Shown piece by piece: positions 23,983 through 32,832 of a stretch of 64,000 nt of DNA. Each line of letters opens with the position of its first letter. The first letter of the stretch is position 1. The position numbers and the translations under genes were made by a program. Origin of the DNA: Chloroflexota bacterium (GTDB lineage Bacteria > Chloroflexota > Dehalococcoidia > Lucifugimonadales > JACPQL01); the NCBI GenBank assembly GCA_016190445.1, contig JACPQL010000044.1, positions 1 through 64,000 of the forward strand. Reading direction: 5' to 3'. A model generated the notes under the pieces. It saw nothing but the letters and a program-made list of their open reading frames with translations. It did no database searches and was not told where the DNA came from.

Positions 23983-25614
23983 ATGGTGGATGTTTCCGTG
24001 GATAGGGCTACGCCCCGGGCGCGGCGGGTGGGCCGGGCGGCCACCGTGCCCCTGCCTCCTGCCCTGGTATGGGTGCCGGCGGCGATGGTGGCGGCTGCCA
24101 TGCTGCTGCCGCTGGCCTATCTTCTAGTCCGGACCCTGGGGGCCGGTGGTGAGGCCCTGGACCTCCTTCTACGCGGGCGCACCCTGGCGGTCCTGGTGCG
24201 CACCGTCCTGCTGGCGCTGGCGGTGACGGGCGCGTCGGCGGTGGTGGCCGTGCCCCTGGCCTGGCTGACGGTGCGCACTGACCTGCCCTTGAGGCGCGTG
24301 TGGTCGGTGCTGACGGTGCTGCCCATGGTGATCCCCTCCTATGTGTGGGGGTTCATCCTGGTGGCCGCCTTCGGGCCCAGGGGAATGCTACAGCAGATGC
24401 TGGCTGGCCCCTTTGGAGTAGAGCGGCTGCCCGAACTCTACGGCTTTACGGGGGCGATGCTGGCCCTGGTCCCCGTGACCTACCCGTACATCCTCCTGAG
24501 CGTGCGGGCGGCCCTGTGGGGCATGGACCCGGCGGTGGAGGAGGCCTCCCGCAGCCTGGGCCACGGCGGAAGGTCTACTTTCTTCCGGGTGGTCTTGCCG
24601 CAGCTCAGGCCGGCGGTCGCCGCCGGGGGCCTGCTGGCGGCGCTCTACACCCTGAGCGACTTCGGCGCAGTCTCCCTTCTCCGGTTCGAGTCCTTTACCC
24701 AGCAGATCTACGTCCAATACCAGGCCTCCTTCGATCGCACCATGGCGGCCCTCTTCTCCCTGGTGCTGGTGGGCCTTACGGTGACGCTACTGGTGGCGGA
24801 GGCGCGGGCCCGAGGCCGGGCGCGGTACTATCGCAGCAGCGGCGGTGCCGTGCGGCCACCCCACCAGGTACGCCTGGGCCCGTGGCGCTGGCCCGCTCTG
24901 GGTTTCTTCGGGCTGGTGGTCTTCTTCGGCCTGATGGTGCCCATCTCCGTGCTGGCCTTCTGGCTGGCGCGGGGCGTCGCCGCCGGGGAGCCCCTGCGAC
25001 TGGTGTGGAGCGCGGCCCTGCGCTCCGTGTACGCCTCGGGGCTGGCGGCCCTGGTCACCGTGGCGGCAGCCCTGCCGGTGGCCATCCTGGCTGTCCGGTA
25101 CCGGGGACGCTGGAGCGGCATACCGGAGCGGGTCGCCTACATCGGCTTTGCACTGCCGGGCATCGTCGTCGCCCTGACCCTGGTGTTCTTCGGCGCCCGC
25201 TACGCCACCCCTGTGTACCAGACCCTGGGCCTGCTGGTCTTCGCCTACATGGTGCTGTTCCTGCCTCAGGCAGTGGGGGCGGCCCGCGCCTCGCTCCTTC
25301 AGGCAAGCCCCCGCATGGAGGAGGCGGCCCGTGGCCTGGGGAGCCCCTTCCTGCGGGTACTGGCCCGAATCACGGTCCCTCTCGTCAGACCGGGGCTGCT
25401 GGCAGGAGCGGCCCTGGTGTTCCTGACGGCGATGAAGGAGCTGCCCGCTACCCTCGTCCTGAGTCCCATCGGCTTCAGCACCCTGGCCACCGAGGTCTGG
25501 AGCGCCGCCTCCGAGGGGTTCTTCGCCCGTGCGGCGGCGCCAGCCCTTCTTTTGATTCTGGTCTCGGCGGGCCCTGTGGCGATGCTCACCCGTCGGCAGG
25601 GGTGGCACAGATGA
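23983..25614 (+). CDS. Ferric-iron ABC transporter permease (FbpB-type)
   Basis: A 543-residue permease with duplicated six-helix halves, as in FbpB/SfuB. TM helices alternate with two inner-membrane EAA loops: EEASRSLGHGGRSTFF (about residue 186) and EEAARGLGSPFLRVLARI (about residue 447). Six nt separate it from the binding protein and its last 4 nt overlap the ATPase start (ATGA). Moves Fe(III) across the membrane. Confidence 0.9.
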   Translation: MVDVSVDRATPRARRVGRAATVPLPPALVWVPAAMVAAAMLLPLAYLLVRTLGAGGEALDLLLRGRTLAVLVRTVLLALAVTGASAVVAVPLAWLTVRTDLPLRRVWSVLTVLPMVIPSYVWGFILVAAFGPRGMLQQMLAGPFGVERLPELYGFTGAMLALVPVTYPYILLSVRAALWGMDPAVEEASRSLGHGGRSTFFRVVLPQLRPAVAAGGLLAALYTLSDFGAVSLLRFESFTQQIYVQYQASFDRTMAALFSLVLVGLTVTLLVAEARARGRARYYRSSGGAVRPPHQVRLGPWRWPALGFFGLVVFFGLMVPISVLAFWLARGVAAGEPLRLVWSAALRSVYASGLAALVTVAAALPVAILAVRYRGRWSGIPERVAYIGFALPGIVVALTLVFFGARYATPVYQTLGLLVFAYMVLFLPQAVGAARASLLQASPRMEEAARGLGSPFLRVLARITVPLVRPGLLAGAALVFLTAMKELPATLVLSPIGFSTLATEVWSAASEGFFARAAAPALLLILVSAGPVAMLTRRQGWHR

Positions 25615-26714
25615 AAGGCGCCTCTTTCGGTTGCACTGGCATCAGCAAGGGGTTCAGTGGAGTGCGCGCCGTGGAGCACGTCAGCCTGGACGTGGAGCCC
25701 GGCGAGACCCTGGCGCTGGTGGGCCCCAGCGGGTGCGGCAAGACTACCTTGCTGCGCATCATCTCGGGCTTTGAGGCGCCCGATGAAGGCGTGGTGGCCC
25801 TGGGTGGCCAGGTGCTCACGGGGCCGGGTGTATGGGTCCCGCCCGAGGCGAGGCGGGTGAGCTTGGTCTTCCAGGACTACGCCCTCTTCCCCCACATGAC
25901 ACTGGCCCAGAACGTGGCCTTCGGGCTGAAGGGGTGGAGTCGGCGGGAGCAGGAGCGCCGCGTGAAGGAGTGCATGGCCCTGGCCCGACTGGAGCACCTG
26001 ATGGGCCGGTACCCTCACGAGCTCTCCGGGGGCGAACAGCAGCGCGCGGCCCTGGCAAGGGCGCTGGCCCCCCAGCCTATGTTGTTGCTCTTGGACGAGC
26101 CCTTCTCCAACCTAGACGCCAACCTGCGCACCCAGGTGCGGGAGGAGCTGCGGGAGATCCTCAGCGAAGCGGCGGTCACATCGGTGTTCGTGACCCACCA
26201 CCAGGAGGAGGCCCTGTTTATGGGGCACCGAGTGGCGGTGATGAGAGAGGGGTGCATCGAGCAGGCGGACACCCCGGAGGGGATCTTCCACCGCCCCGCC
26301 ACCAAGTTTGTGGCGAAGTTCATGGCTATCGCCGACTTCTTGCCCGCGGTGCGTACTCCCGATGGGCTGCGAACAGAGGCTGGCCCGCCGCCGCCTGGCA
26401 CCCCCGCACCCGAGGGCGATGCCCTGGAGGTGATGGTGCGCCCCGATGACGTCATCATCCGGCCATCGCCGGAGGGGCAAGGGCGCATCGTGGGCCGCGT
26501 CTTCCAGGGCTTCTTCTACCTCTATACGGTGGCCCTGCCGTCCGGGGCGGTGGTGCACAGCCTGGCCTCCCACACTCAGACCTATGTGCCAGGCACTCGC
26601 GTGGATGTCTCCCTGGAGGCTGGCCATCCCCTCCTCTGTTTCGCCAACGGGCGGGCAGTCGTGCCCAAAGGGTCCGAAATTGCCCCAGGGTCGGTTTGGG
26701 TCAAGTCATCTTGA
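25611..26714 (+). CDS. Ferric-iron ABC transporter ATPase (FbpC-type)
   Basis: A 367-residue ABC ATPase energising the iron importer. Walker A GPSGCGKTT (about 37-45), signature [16 protein letters not shown] (about 141), Walker B LLLLDEPFSNLD and switch His in FVTHHQEE. The C-terminal TOBE-like part starts around residue 270. ATG at 25611 overlaps the permease stop, and the next gene begins after an 11-bp tandem repeat, so it is co-translated. Confidence 0.92.
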   Translation: MKGASFGCTGISKGFSGVRAVEHVSLDVEPGETLALVGPSGCGKTTLLRIISGFEAPDEGVVALGGQVLTGPGVWVPPEARRVSLVFQDYALFPHMTLAQNVAFGLKGWSRREQERRVKECMALARLEHLMGRYPHELSGGEQQRAALARALAPQPMLLLLDEPFSNLDANLRTQVREELREILSEAAVTSVFVTHHQEEALFMGHRVAVMREGCIEQADTPEGIFHRPATKFVAKFMAIADFLPAVRTPDGLRTEAGPPPPGTPAPEGDALEVMVRPDDVIIRPSPEGQGRIVGRVFQGFFYLYTVALPSGAVVHSLASHTQTYVPGTRVDVSLEAGHPLLCFANGRAVVPKGSEIAPGSVWVKSS

Positions 26715-26732
26715 CGACTTGTTGACGACTTG
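26711..26732. repeat. Perfect 11-bp tandem repeat at the ATPase stop
   Basis: TTGACGACTTG occurs twice in tandem (26711-26721 and 26722-26732) across the stop codon of the ATPase gene and just before the ribosome site of the mini-ORF. Could be replication slippage or a binding site. Confidence 0.6.
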
Positions 26733-26746
26733 CCAGGAGGTGAGAA

Positions 26747-26815
26747 ATGGGCGCGGCCCTTGTGATAACGGCGCGGGAGGCCGTGGAGGTCTCTCTGGTG
26801 CTGACTATCTCTTGA
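26747..26815 (+). CDS. 22-residue FTR1 N-terminal mini-ORF
   Basis: A 22-codon reading frame encoding MGAALVITAREAVEVSLVLTIS. It is preceded by CAGGAGGTGAGAA, a strong ribosome site, and its product is clearly homologous to the start of the following FTR1 protein (MGEALVITLREGIEAALVVG), including the R-E of the REGIEA metal motif. Its stop (TGAGGAGG) overlaps the ribosome site of FTR1, so translation is likely coupled. It may be a leftover of an FTR1 duplication or a real leader peptide; sequence alone cannot decide. Confidence 0.6.
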   Translation: MGAALVITAREAVEVSLVLTIS

Positions 26816-26828
26816 GGAGGCAACTCTG

Positions 26829-28100
26829 ATGGGAGAAGCACTGGTCATCACCCTGAGAGAGGGGATCGAGGCAGCCCTGGTCGTGGGCATCATCCTGGCC
26901 TATTTGGCCAAGACGGGCAGGCTGGCCCTGCGCCGCTACGTCTACCGGGGCCTAGTGGCTGCCATAGTGGCCAGCTTGGCCCTCGCCGCCTTCTTCCAGA
27001 TTAGGGGCATAGACCCGGAGAACGAGTACTTGGAGGGCGCCCTTCTCACCGTGGGCGGGCTGTTCGTGGCCAGTATGGTGGTCTGGGTGTGGCGCACCTC
27101 CCGGGAACTGCGCCGCCGTATGGAGACGCGGCTGGAGACGCTGGTAGCAGGAACGCCGGGCCGCGGCCCTGGACTGGGCCTGTTCCTGTTCACCTTCTTC
27201 ATGGTCTTCCGGGAGGGTGCTGAAACCGTCCTCTTCCTCATGGCGGCGACCCTGGGCCGCTTCGACCTGTTGACCCTGACGGGCGGCGCCTTTGGCCTGG
27301 GCCTGGCGGTACTGTTCGCCATCCTGCTGGTCCGAGGCACCCTGCGTATCAACCTGGGCCGTTTCTTTGCGATCACCACTATCGTGCTCCTGGTGCTGGC
27401 GGCCAAGCTGCTGGCCGGCGGCATTCACGAGTTCGCCGAGGTGGGTGCATTGCCCATGTCGGCCACAGTGATGCAGGTCCTGGGATACTTCGTGCGAGAC
27501 AGGTCGTCCATCATAATCCTTATGGCCTTGCTGGCATTGCCGCTCCTGCTTGTCCTCTGGGACTCGGGCACCCAAGCCCCAGCCCCAGCGGAGACTGCTA
27601 CGGGCGCTGAGCGGAGGAAGCTCCTGGCCGCCCGGCGACATAACCTGGTGTGGCGAGTGGCCCTCTCTGCGGTGGCGCTGGTAGTTTTGCTGGCCATGGG
27701 CTCCACTGCCCTGGCCCGCGGTCCCTACGACCCCCAGCCCGTTGAGGTGACCCCAGTGCAGGGGGAGGTCCACATCCCTCTGGCTTCTCTGGAAGTGGGC
27801 AAGCTGCATAAGTACATGTATACCAGCAGCGACGGCGTCGCCACCGTGCGCTTCCTGGTGGCACGCCTGGAGGACGGCTCGGTGCCCACGGCCCTGGACG
27901 CCTGTGCCATCTGCGGCACCATGGGCTACATGCAGGATGGCGACCACGCCGTGTGCAAGCGGTGCAATGCCCCCATCTACATGCCTACCCTGGGCTTCGG
28001 AGGAGGCTGCAACCCTCTGCCCCTGGCCTCCACCGTGGAAGGCGGCGATGTAATCATCTCCCAGGCAGAGCTGGCCAAGGCAGTGGCCGTTTTCAAGTAA
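26829..28100 (+). CDS. FTR1-family iron permease fused to DUF2318
   Basis: A 423-residue protein combining an FTR1/EfeU-type iron permease with a C-terminal DUF2318 domain. REGIEA (R10-E11) and REGAET (from R128) are the two iron-translocation motifs; seven TM helices span about residues 1-280. The C-terminal part has CAIC (359-362) and CKRC (376-379), the DUF2318 cluster/metal motif, plus GGGCNP. In Campylobacter and other bacteria FTR1, P19, DUF2318, two permeases and an ATPase form one operon; here FTR1 and DUF2318 are fused and P19 is absent. Probably handles Fe(II)/Fe(III) at the membrane. Confidence 0.88.
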   Translation: MGEALVITLREGIEAALVVGIILAYLAKTGRLALRRYVYRGLVAAIVASLALAAFFQIRGIDPENEYLEGALLTVGGLFVASMVVWVWRTSRELRRRMETRLETLVAGTPGRGPGLGLFLFTFFMVFREGAETVLFLMAATLGRFDLLTLTGGAFGLGLAVLFAILLVRGTLRINLGRFFAITTIVLLVLAAKLLAGGIHEFAEVGALPMSATVMQVLGYFVRDRSSIIILMALLALPLLLVLWDSGTQAPAPAETATGAERRKLLAARRHNLVWRVALSAVALVVLLAMGSTALARGPYDPQPVEVTPVQGEVHIPLASLEVGKLHKYMYTSSDGVATVRFLVARLEDGSVPTALDACAICGTMGYMQDGDHAVCKRCNAPIYMPTLGFGGGCNPLPLASTVEGGDVIISQAELAKAVAVFK

Positions 28101-28112
28101 GGCAAGTAAGGT

Positions 28113-29441
28113 ATGCTCTTTCGGATATTGAGGGAGGCCCTGGGCCGACGCCGTCGTCGGGTGGTGCTGGCCCTGCTGGCCATCCTGCTAGCGGCGGCGC
28201 TGACCACCTCCCTGTTGGGCCTGTCCACCAGCGTGCTGGAGCGCATGAGCCAGGAGCTCCGCGCCTATGGCGCCAATATCCTGGTCACTCCGCGCTCCGA
28301 GGAGATACGCCTGGAGATCGGAGGCATCAGCTATACCCCACCGGGCGAGCAGCCCTTGCTGGACGAGACCGAGCTCTCCAAGCTCAAGACCATCTTTTGG
28401 CGCAACAACATCGTGGGGTTTGCCCCGTTCTTGAACCTGGTGGCCTCCGTGAAGGGGGAGCCGGTGGTGGTGACCGGCACCTGGTTCGAGCGCCAACTCA
28501 CGCTGGCCCGGGGCACCCGGCTTACCACCAACGTGGGCCAGAGCGCCACGGCCCGGGCAGCCCAGGAGTTCACGGCCGGGGTCAAGGGCATCTCCCCCTG
28601 GTGGCAGGTAGAGGGCCAGTGGCCCATGGAGGGTAGCGATGGGCAAGCTCTGGTAGGCTCGGCCCTGGCCCGAAAGCTGTCCATCCGGCACGGGGACACG
28701 CTGACCGTGGAGTCGGGTGGCCGCTCGCACACTTTGGAGGTATCGGGCATACTACATACGGGCGGGCTCGAGGAACAGCAGGTCTTCGTCTCCCTGGCGG
28801 TGGCTCAGGAACTGGCCGGGGTGCAGCGGGGAGCCTCGCGGGTGCTGGTCAGCGCTCTGGTGCTCCCCGAGGAGAAGCTGGCTAAGGACCTGCGGGGCAA
28901 GTCTCCCGAAGAGATGACCCCCGAACAGTACGAGGTATGGTACTGTAGCCCGATCATGGGCGCAGTGCTCAAGCAGATTGAGGAGGCGCTGCCCGGCGGC
29001 CAAGCTCGCCCCATCCTTCAGGTATCTGAGGCAGAGGCCAACTTCGCCAGCAGGATACAGCTTATGGCCCTCATCATCACCGTAGTGGCGCTGGCCGCCT
29101 CAAGCCTGGCCGTGATGACCACCATGACCACGCTGGTGCTGGAGCGCCGGCGGGAGATCGCTATCATGAAGGCCATCGGCGCTGATAATACCCAGGTGGC
29201 TGTTCTTTTCCTGGCCGAGGCGGGTGCCCTGGGCCTGCTTGGAGGCGTGCTGGGGTTCGGTCTCGGCATAGCCCTGGCCCGAGAGCTGGGTGTGTGGGTC
29301 TTTGGCCGGGCGCTACCAGTGGGGGCGGAGCTGTTGCCTCTGGTGTTGATACTCTCCCTGTCGGTCGCCCTGCTGGGCAGCCTTGGCCCGCTGCGGCAGG
29401 CCATGCGCACCCCACCCATCTACGCGCTACGGGGAAACTGA
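28113..29441 (+). CDS. FtsX/MacB-like permease 1 of the FTR1 operon
   Basis: A 442-residue integral membrane protein with an N-terminal TM (about 18-40), a large extracytoplasmic MacB-PCD-like domain and three C-terminal TM helices (about 320-430) of FtsX/MacB type. The C-terminal ERRREIAIMKAIGADNTQVAVLF motif is typical. It follows FTR1-DUF2318 with a 12-nt gap and pairs with the next permease and ATPase. In FTR1-P19 operons such pairs are of unknown substrate but are conserved with iron uptake. Confidence 0.85.
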   Translation: MLFRILREALGRRRRRVVLALLAILLAAALTTSLLGLSTSVLERMSQELRAYGANILVTPRSEEIRLEIGGISYTPPGEQPLLDETELSKLKTIFWRNNIVGFAPFLNLVASVKGEPVVVTGTWFERQLTLARGTRLTTNVGQSATARAAQEFTAGVKGISPWWQVEGQWPMEGSDGQALVGSALARKLSIRHGDTLTVESGGRSHTLEVSGILHTGGLEEQQVFVSLAVAQELAGVQRGASRVLVSALVLPEEKLAKDLRGKSPEEMTPEQYEVWYCSPIMGAVLKQIEEALPGGQARPILQVSEAEANFASRIQLMALIITVVALAASSLAVMTTMTTLVLERRREIAIMKAIGADNTQVAVLFLAEAGALGLLGGVLGFGLGIALARELGVWVFGRALPVGAELLPLVLILSLSVALLGSLGPLRQAMRTPPIYALRGN

Positions 29442-29442
29442 A

Positions 29443-30594
29443 ATGCTGCTGCGAGTGGTGCTTAAGTCTCTGGGCCGCCGGCGCCTGCGCGTGGGCGTGG
29501 CCGTCCTGGCCGTTGCTCTGGGAGGGCTGCTAGTGTCCTCCCTGGCCCTCCTCTCCTTGAGCGTGGGGCAACAGTCCCGGCAGGAGTTGCAAGCCTACGG
29601 GGCCAACTTGCTCCTGGTGCCGGAGACAGTTAGCGCACCAGTGGGGCTAGGTAGTCTGGGGATGGGCACTGTAACGGAGCAAGCTCAGCTACCCTCGTCC
29701 GCACTGGCATACCTGCAACAGAGGTCGCAGCCGGTGGTAGCCTATGCGCCCTTCGTCTATGGGGTGGTCCGGCTGCCCGACAACTCGCGCAGCGTTGTAG
29801 TAGCGGGGACTGAGTGGGATGGGGCCAGAACGCTTAGCCCTTGGTGGCAGGTAAAGGGAAGCTGGCCCCAGGGCCCAGAACAGGTGTTGGTAGGCGTCGA
29901 AGCCGTCAAAAGGTTGGGCCTGGCCCCAGGGGATGAGATAACCCTGACCGGCACCAAAGGCCCTGCTGTTTTCCGGGTGGCGGGTGTGCTGAATACGGGT
30001 GGCTCCGAGGACAGCCAGGTGGTCATGTCTTTAGGGCAGGCCCAGGCTCTCCTGGGCCGAACAGGCGTGGACCTGGTGCTGCTTCGCGCCCAGGCGGGTG
30101 GCCCAGCCCTGGAGCCTCTGGCCAAGGAACTTGAGGTCGCCATACCCGGGGCACAGGCTCGGGTCGTCCGCCAGGTAGCCTCGGCGGAGCGCACTGTGGT
30201 GGCCAAGGTACAGGGGCTCATGGCCCTGGTAGCCCTCCTGGTGCTGGCTGCCGCCAGCCTGGCCGTATTCAGCACTATGGCAACCACGGTCATGGAGCGC
30301 ACACCAGAGGTGGGGTTGATGAAGGCCCTGGGAGCCGGCCCAGGGCGCATAGGGCTGCTCTTCACCCTGGAAGCGGTCTTCATCGGGGCTGCTGGTGGTC
30401 TCGTGGGTGCTGTAGTGGGCCTGGGAGTAGCCCAGGCTGTTGGGCGCAGCGTCTTCGGGTCCTATGTTCCCATTTCCCCCTGGGCCTTCCCATTGACAGT
30501 GACCGTGGCCTTAGGGGTCTCCCTGCTGGCCAGCCTGATGCCCATACGCCGGGCGGTGAGGATCGAGGCCGCCCGCATTCTGAGGGGGGAATAG
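29443..30594 (+). CDS. FtsX/MacB-like permease 2 of the FTR1 operon
   Basis: A 383-residue paralogue of the preceding permease: N-terminal TM (about 15-40), periplasmic domain, and C-terminal FtsX-type region with MERTPEVGLMKALGAGPGRIGLLF. ATG at 29443 follows the upstream stop by a single nucleotide. The two permeases probably form a heterodimer with the following ATPase. Alternative upstream start at 29383 would lengthen it into the preceding gene and is rejected. Confidence 0.85.
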   Translation: MLLRVVLKSLGRRRLRVGVAVLAVALGGLLVSSLALLSLSVGQQSRQELQAYGANLLLVPETVSAPVGLGSLGMGTVTEQAQLPSSALAYLQQRSQPVVAYAPFVYGVVRLPDNSRSVVVAGTEWDGARTLSPWWQVKGSWPQGPEQVLVGVEAVKRLGLAPGDEITLTGTKGPAVFRVAGVLNTGGSEDSQVVMSLGQAQALLGRTGVDLVLLRAQAGGPALEPLAKELEVAIPGAQARVVRQVASAERTVVAKVQGLMALVALLVLAAASLAVFSTMATTVMERTPEVGLMKALGAGPGRIGLLFTLEAVFIGAAGGLVGAVVGLGVAQAVGRSVFGSYVPISPWAFPLTVTVALGVSLLASLMPIRRAVRIEAARILRGE

Positions 30595-30597
30595 GTT

Positions 30598-31272
30598 ATG
30601 GCGCCCATCATTGTCGCCCAGGACCTTACCAAATACTACAACGGGCAGACCTGCGCCCTGGACCACGTGAACCTGACGGTGGCCCCTGGCGAGTGGCTGG
30701 CCATCATGGGGCCTTCGGGCTCGGGCAAGACCACTCTGCTCAACCTGATTGGCTGTCTGGACGTACCCAACGAGGGCAAACTGTGGGTGGCCGGCACCGA
30801 GGTCACCCATCTGGCAGGCCGGGAGCTCACCCGCTTTCGCCGGGAGACGGTTGGCCTTATCTTCCAGCAGTTCTACTTGGTATCCTACCTGACAGCCCTG
30901 GAGAACGTGATGCTGGCCCAGTACTTCCACAGCATGGCAGATGAGGCCGAGGCCAGGCGGGCACTGGAGGAGGTGGGACTGGGTCACCGGCTCCACCATC
31001 TCCCCTCGCAGCTCTCGGGAGGCGAGCAGCAGCGGGTGTCCATTGCCCGCGCCCTGATAAATGAGCCCAAGCTACTGCTCGCCGATGAGCCTACCGGCAA
31101 CCTGGACAAAGCCAACGAGGACATGGTGCTGGAGCTGTTCCGGAAGCTCCACGCCAGGGGTCACACCATCGTCATGGTGACCCACGACCCCAAGGTGGCT
31201 GGCCTGGCCGGGCGCACCATCCACTTGGACCACGGCAAAGTGGTGGAGGCTGTTCCCGCGCCCTCCGCCTAA
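30598..31272 (+). CDS. LolD/MacB-type ABC ATPase of the FTR1 operon
   Basis: A 224-residue ABC ATPase of the lipoprotein/macrolide exporter class. Walker [10 protein letters not shown] (about 38-46), signature [16 protein letters not shown] and Walker [13 protein letters not shown], switch His in MVTHDPKV. It is last in the operon, 3 nt after the permease, and converges on the phage portal gene with a hairpin terminator between. Confidence 0.92.
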   Translation: MAPIIVAQDLTKYYNGQTCALDHVNLTVAPGEWLAIMGPSGSGKTTLLNLIGCLDVPNEGKLWVAGTEVTHLAGRELTRFRRETVGLIFQQFYLVSYLTALENVMLAQYFHSMADEAEARRALEEVGLGHRLHHLPSQLSGGEQQRVSIARALINEPKLLLADEPTGNLDKANEDMVLELFRKLHARGHTIVMVTHDPKVAGLAGRTIHLDHGKVVEAVPAPSA

Positions 31273-31288
31273 TGGAACAGCGTGATAG

Positions 31289-31329
31289 CGCCCGCCACCA
31301 CCAGTGGTCCCACTGGTACCTGGCGGGCG
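31289..31329. terminator. Hairpin between convergent operon and portal gene
   Basis: Perfect 9-bp stem CGCCCGCCA (31289-31297) with TGGCGGGCG (31321-31329) enclosing an inner 6-bp stem CCAGTG/CACTGG. There is no long T-run on either strand, so it may stop transcription from both sides through structure alone. Seen in sequence; the function is inferred. Confidence 0.5.
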
Positions 31330-31332
31330 TTG

Positions 31333-32661
31333 TCATTGATGTGACGTAGCTCTCCCCTCCTCCTCCAGCCATTGCTTCCACTCCGCCTCCGGGTCCTCCA
31401 CCCCCAGGTTGGCCATGGCCCGACGCCGGCTGTGGATACCCGCCTCCACCAGGACACGCTCCTCCTCCGCCAGGCGGCCCCTGTCCTGGGGCAGGAGCGG
31501 CCCCCATACGATGCGCTGTCGCACCGGCAGGTACCTTTCGCCCGTGTGCTGCTCCAGGATGCGCAGCGCCAGCTCGTTGCGGCGCCGGTAGGCGGCGGTG
31601 CGGATGAGCCGCTTGCGTCGCACCCGCTGGAGAAGGGGGTGCATCTCCATCTCCAGCGCCACTCCCGACAGGCTGCGAGGGTTGTCCCCGAAGCTGGTGC
31701 GGGGCGCCTCCGAAAGGTCGTGCAGCGCCCGGTAGATGACCTCGATGAAGTCCACGTGGAGCTTGATGCCCCCGCCCTGGAGCAGGTCCAGCAGATAGGC
31801 CCGCGCCCTCTCCGGCAGCTCCCACACCGCGCCGGGCTGCACCGCTATGTCCCTGGCCTCCTCCACACCCTCCAGCACGGCGATGGGGTTGCCCGAAAGC
31901 TCAAGTATCATGGAGAGCTGGCTGATGGCCCGGTTCAGCTCCCGGGCGGGCTCCATCAGGGGCGGGATGTCGCTCACGCCCCAGAACCTCTTGGGCTCCC
32001 GCAGGTTCGGGAACACCACGAAGGGGACCACCCCGTAAGGGTTGGGGCCTTCCCGGTGCAGCCCCTGGTCCACCCACAGCTCGAACCTGTCCTGAGTCCA
32101 CACCTCGGTGACGGCGGTCTCCTTTGCCCTCTGCCCCGGCACTGGCGGGCGGACCCCGTACAGTGCTGCGGCCTCCTCGGAGGAGAGCTGGTAGCGGGAG
32201 GCGATGCGCCACACCCTAGAGACGTCGTCCCCCACCCACCAGGCGTAGAGGCCCTGCACGTCGGGCGCCGAGATGCGCACCCGCTGCTCCTCCGGGTCCC
32301 ACGTCACCTTGTAGGCGCCGTCCCCCAGGATGGCCGCGTCCAGCTCCGTGTCGAAGTCCAGTTGCTCCAGGTGGTCCTCCTCCTGGATGCGGCGCAGCGC
32401 CTCCTCCGCCCGTCTGGCGCGTGCCTCCGCCTCCGCCGATGCCTCCACAGGCTCCACGGCGAAGGTCATCCCTGCCATCAGGTAGGAGGTGGCCTTGTCA
32501 ACAAAGGCCTTGGCATAGTTGAAGGTCAGGTGGCGCTCCCGTCGCCTGGGCGTGCCCACCCACTGCTGGCCGCCGTAGAAGTCCAGGTTCTCCCTGTACC
32601 TTCTCAGCCGGTCCGGGTCCATCCTGGCTATCCTCTGCACGATGGTCTCCGTCATGGTCAT
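31333..32661 (-). CDS. Phage portal protein (SPP1 Gp6-like)
   Basis: A 442-residue portal-like protein. Features of the family include RYRENLDFYGGQQW at the N terminus, VDKATSYLMAGMTF, the long central part with FGDNPRSLSGVALEMEMHPLLQRV and an acidic C-terminal helix. The portal forms the dodecameric ring for DNA packaging at a phage head vertex. It lies downstream of the terminase gene on the same strand, separated by a Cys-rich gene and a MITE. No capsid or protease gene follows; the iron operon is next. ATG at 32661 has AAGGAGG upstream. Confidence 0.85.
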   Translation of the reverse strand: MTMTETIVQRIARMDPDRLRRYRENLDFYGGQQWVGTPRRRERHLTFNYAKAFVDKATSYLMAGMTFAVEPVEASAEAEARARRAEEALRRIQEEDHLEQLDFDTELDAAILGDGAYKVTWDPEEQRVRISAPDVQGLYAWWVGDDVSRVWRIASRYQLSSEEAAALYGVRPPVPGQRAKETAVTEVWTQDRFELWVDQGLHREGPNPYGVVPFVVFPNLREPKRFWGVSDIPPLMEPARELNRAISQLSMILELSGNPIAVLEGVEEARDIAVQPGAVWELPERARAYLLDLLQGGGIKLHVDFIEVIYRALHDLSEAPRTSFGDNPRSLSGVALEMEMHPLLQRVRRKRLIRTAAYRRRNELALRILEQHTGERYLPVRQRIVWGPLLPQDRGRLAEEERVLVEAGIHSRRRAMANLGVEDPEAEWKQWLEEEGRATSHQ

Positions 32662-32672
32662 GGCTTCCTCCT

Positions 32673-32832
32673 TAGACCCTCACCCCCTGTGTCCCCCTCT
32701 CCCACGGCGTGGGAGAGGGGGAGGAGAATGAGTCTGGGGGGCACCCCCAGGCCCCCGGCCCTTCGGCTGTGCTCAGGGCAAGCTTCGGGGCTTTGCCCCT
32801 TCTGCACACCCCTTGTTACCCAACATCTGCTA
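32673..32832. mobile_element. IS630-type MITE, copy A7
   Basis: 160-bp element whose right end on the minus strand begins TAGCAGATGTTGGG and whose left end is TTAGACCCTC, with CCCCCTCTCCC/GGGAGAGGGGG hairpin near 32692-32722. Interior has CCCCCAGGCCCCCGGCCC and a repeat like R. The TAG at 32830 is the stop codon of the Cys-rich gene, and TAAGGAGG at the left end is the ribosome site of the portal gene. Confidence 0.55.

Noticed and set aside
24300-26714. A very long frame running antisense-like through the iron permease into the ATPase
   Set aside because: The true ATPase begins at 25611 (ATGA overlap); the upstream part is an off-frame shadow of the permease.
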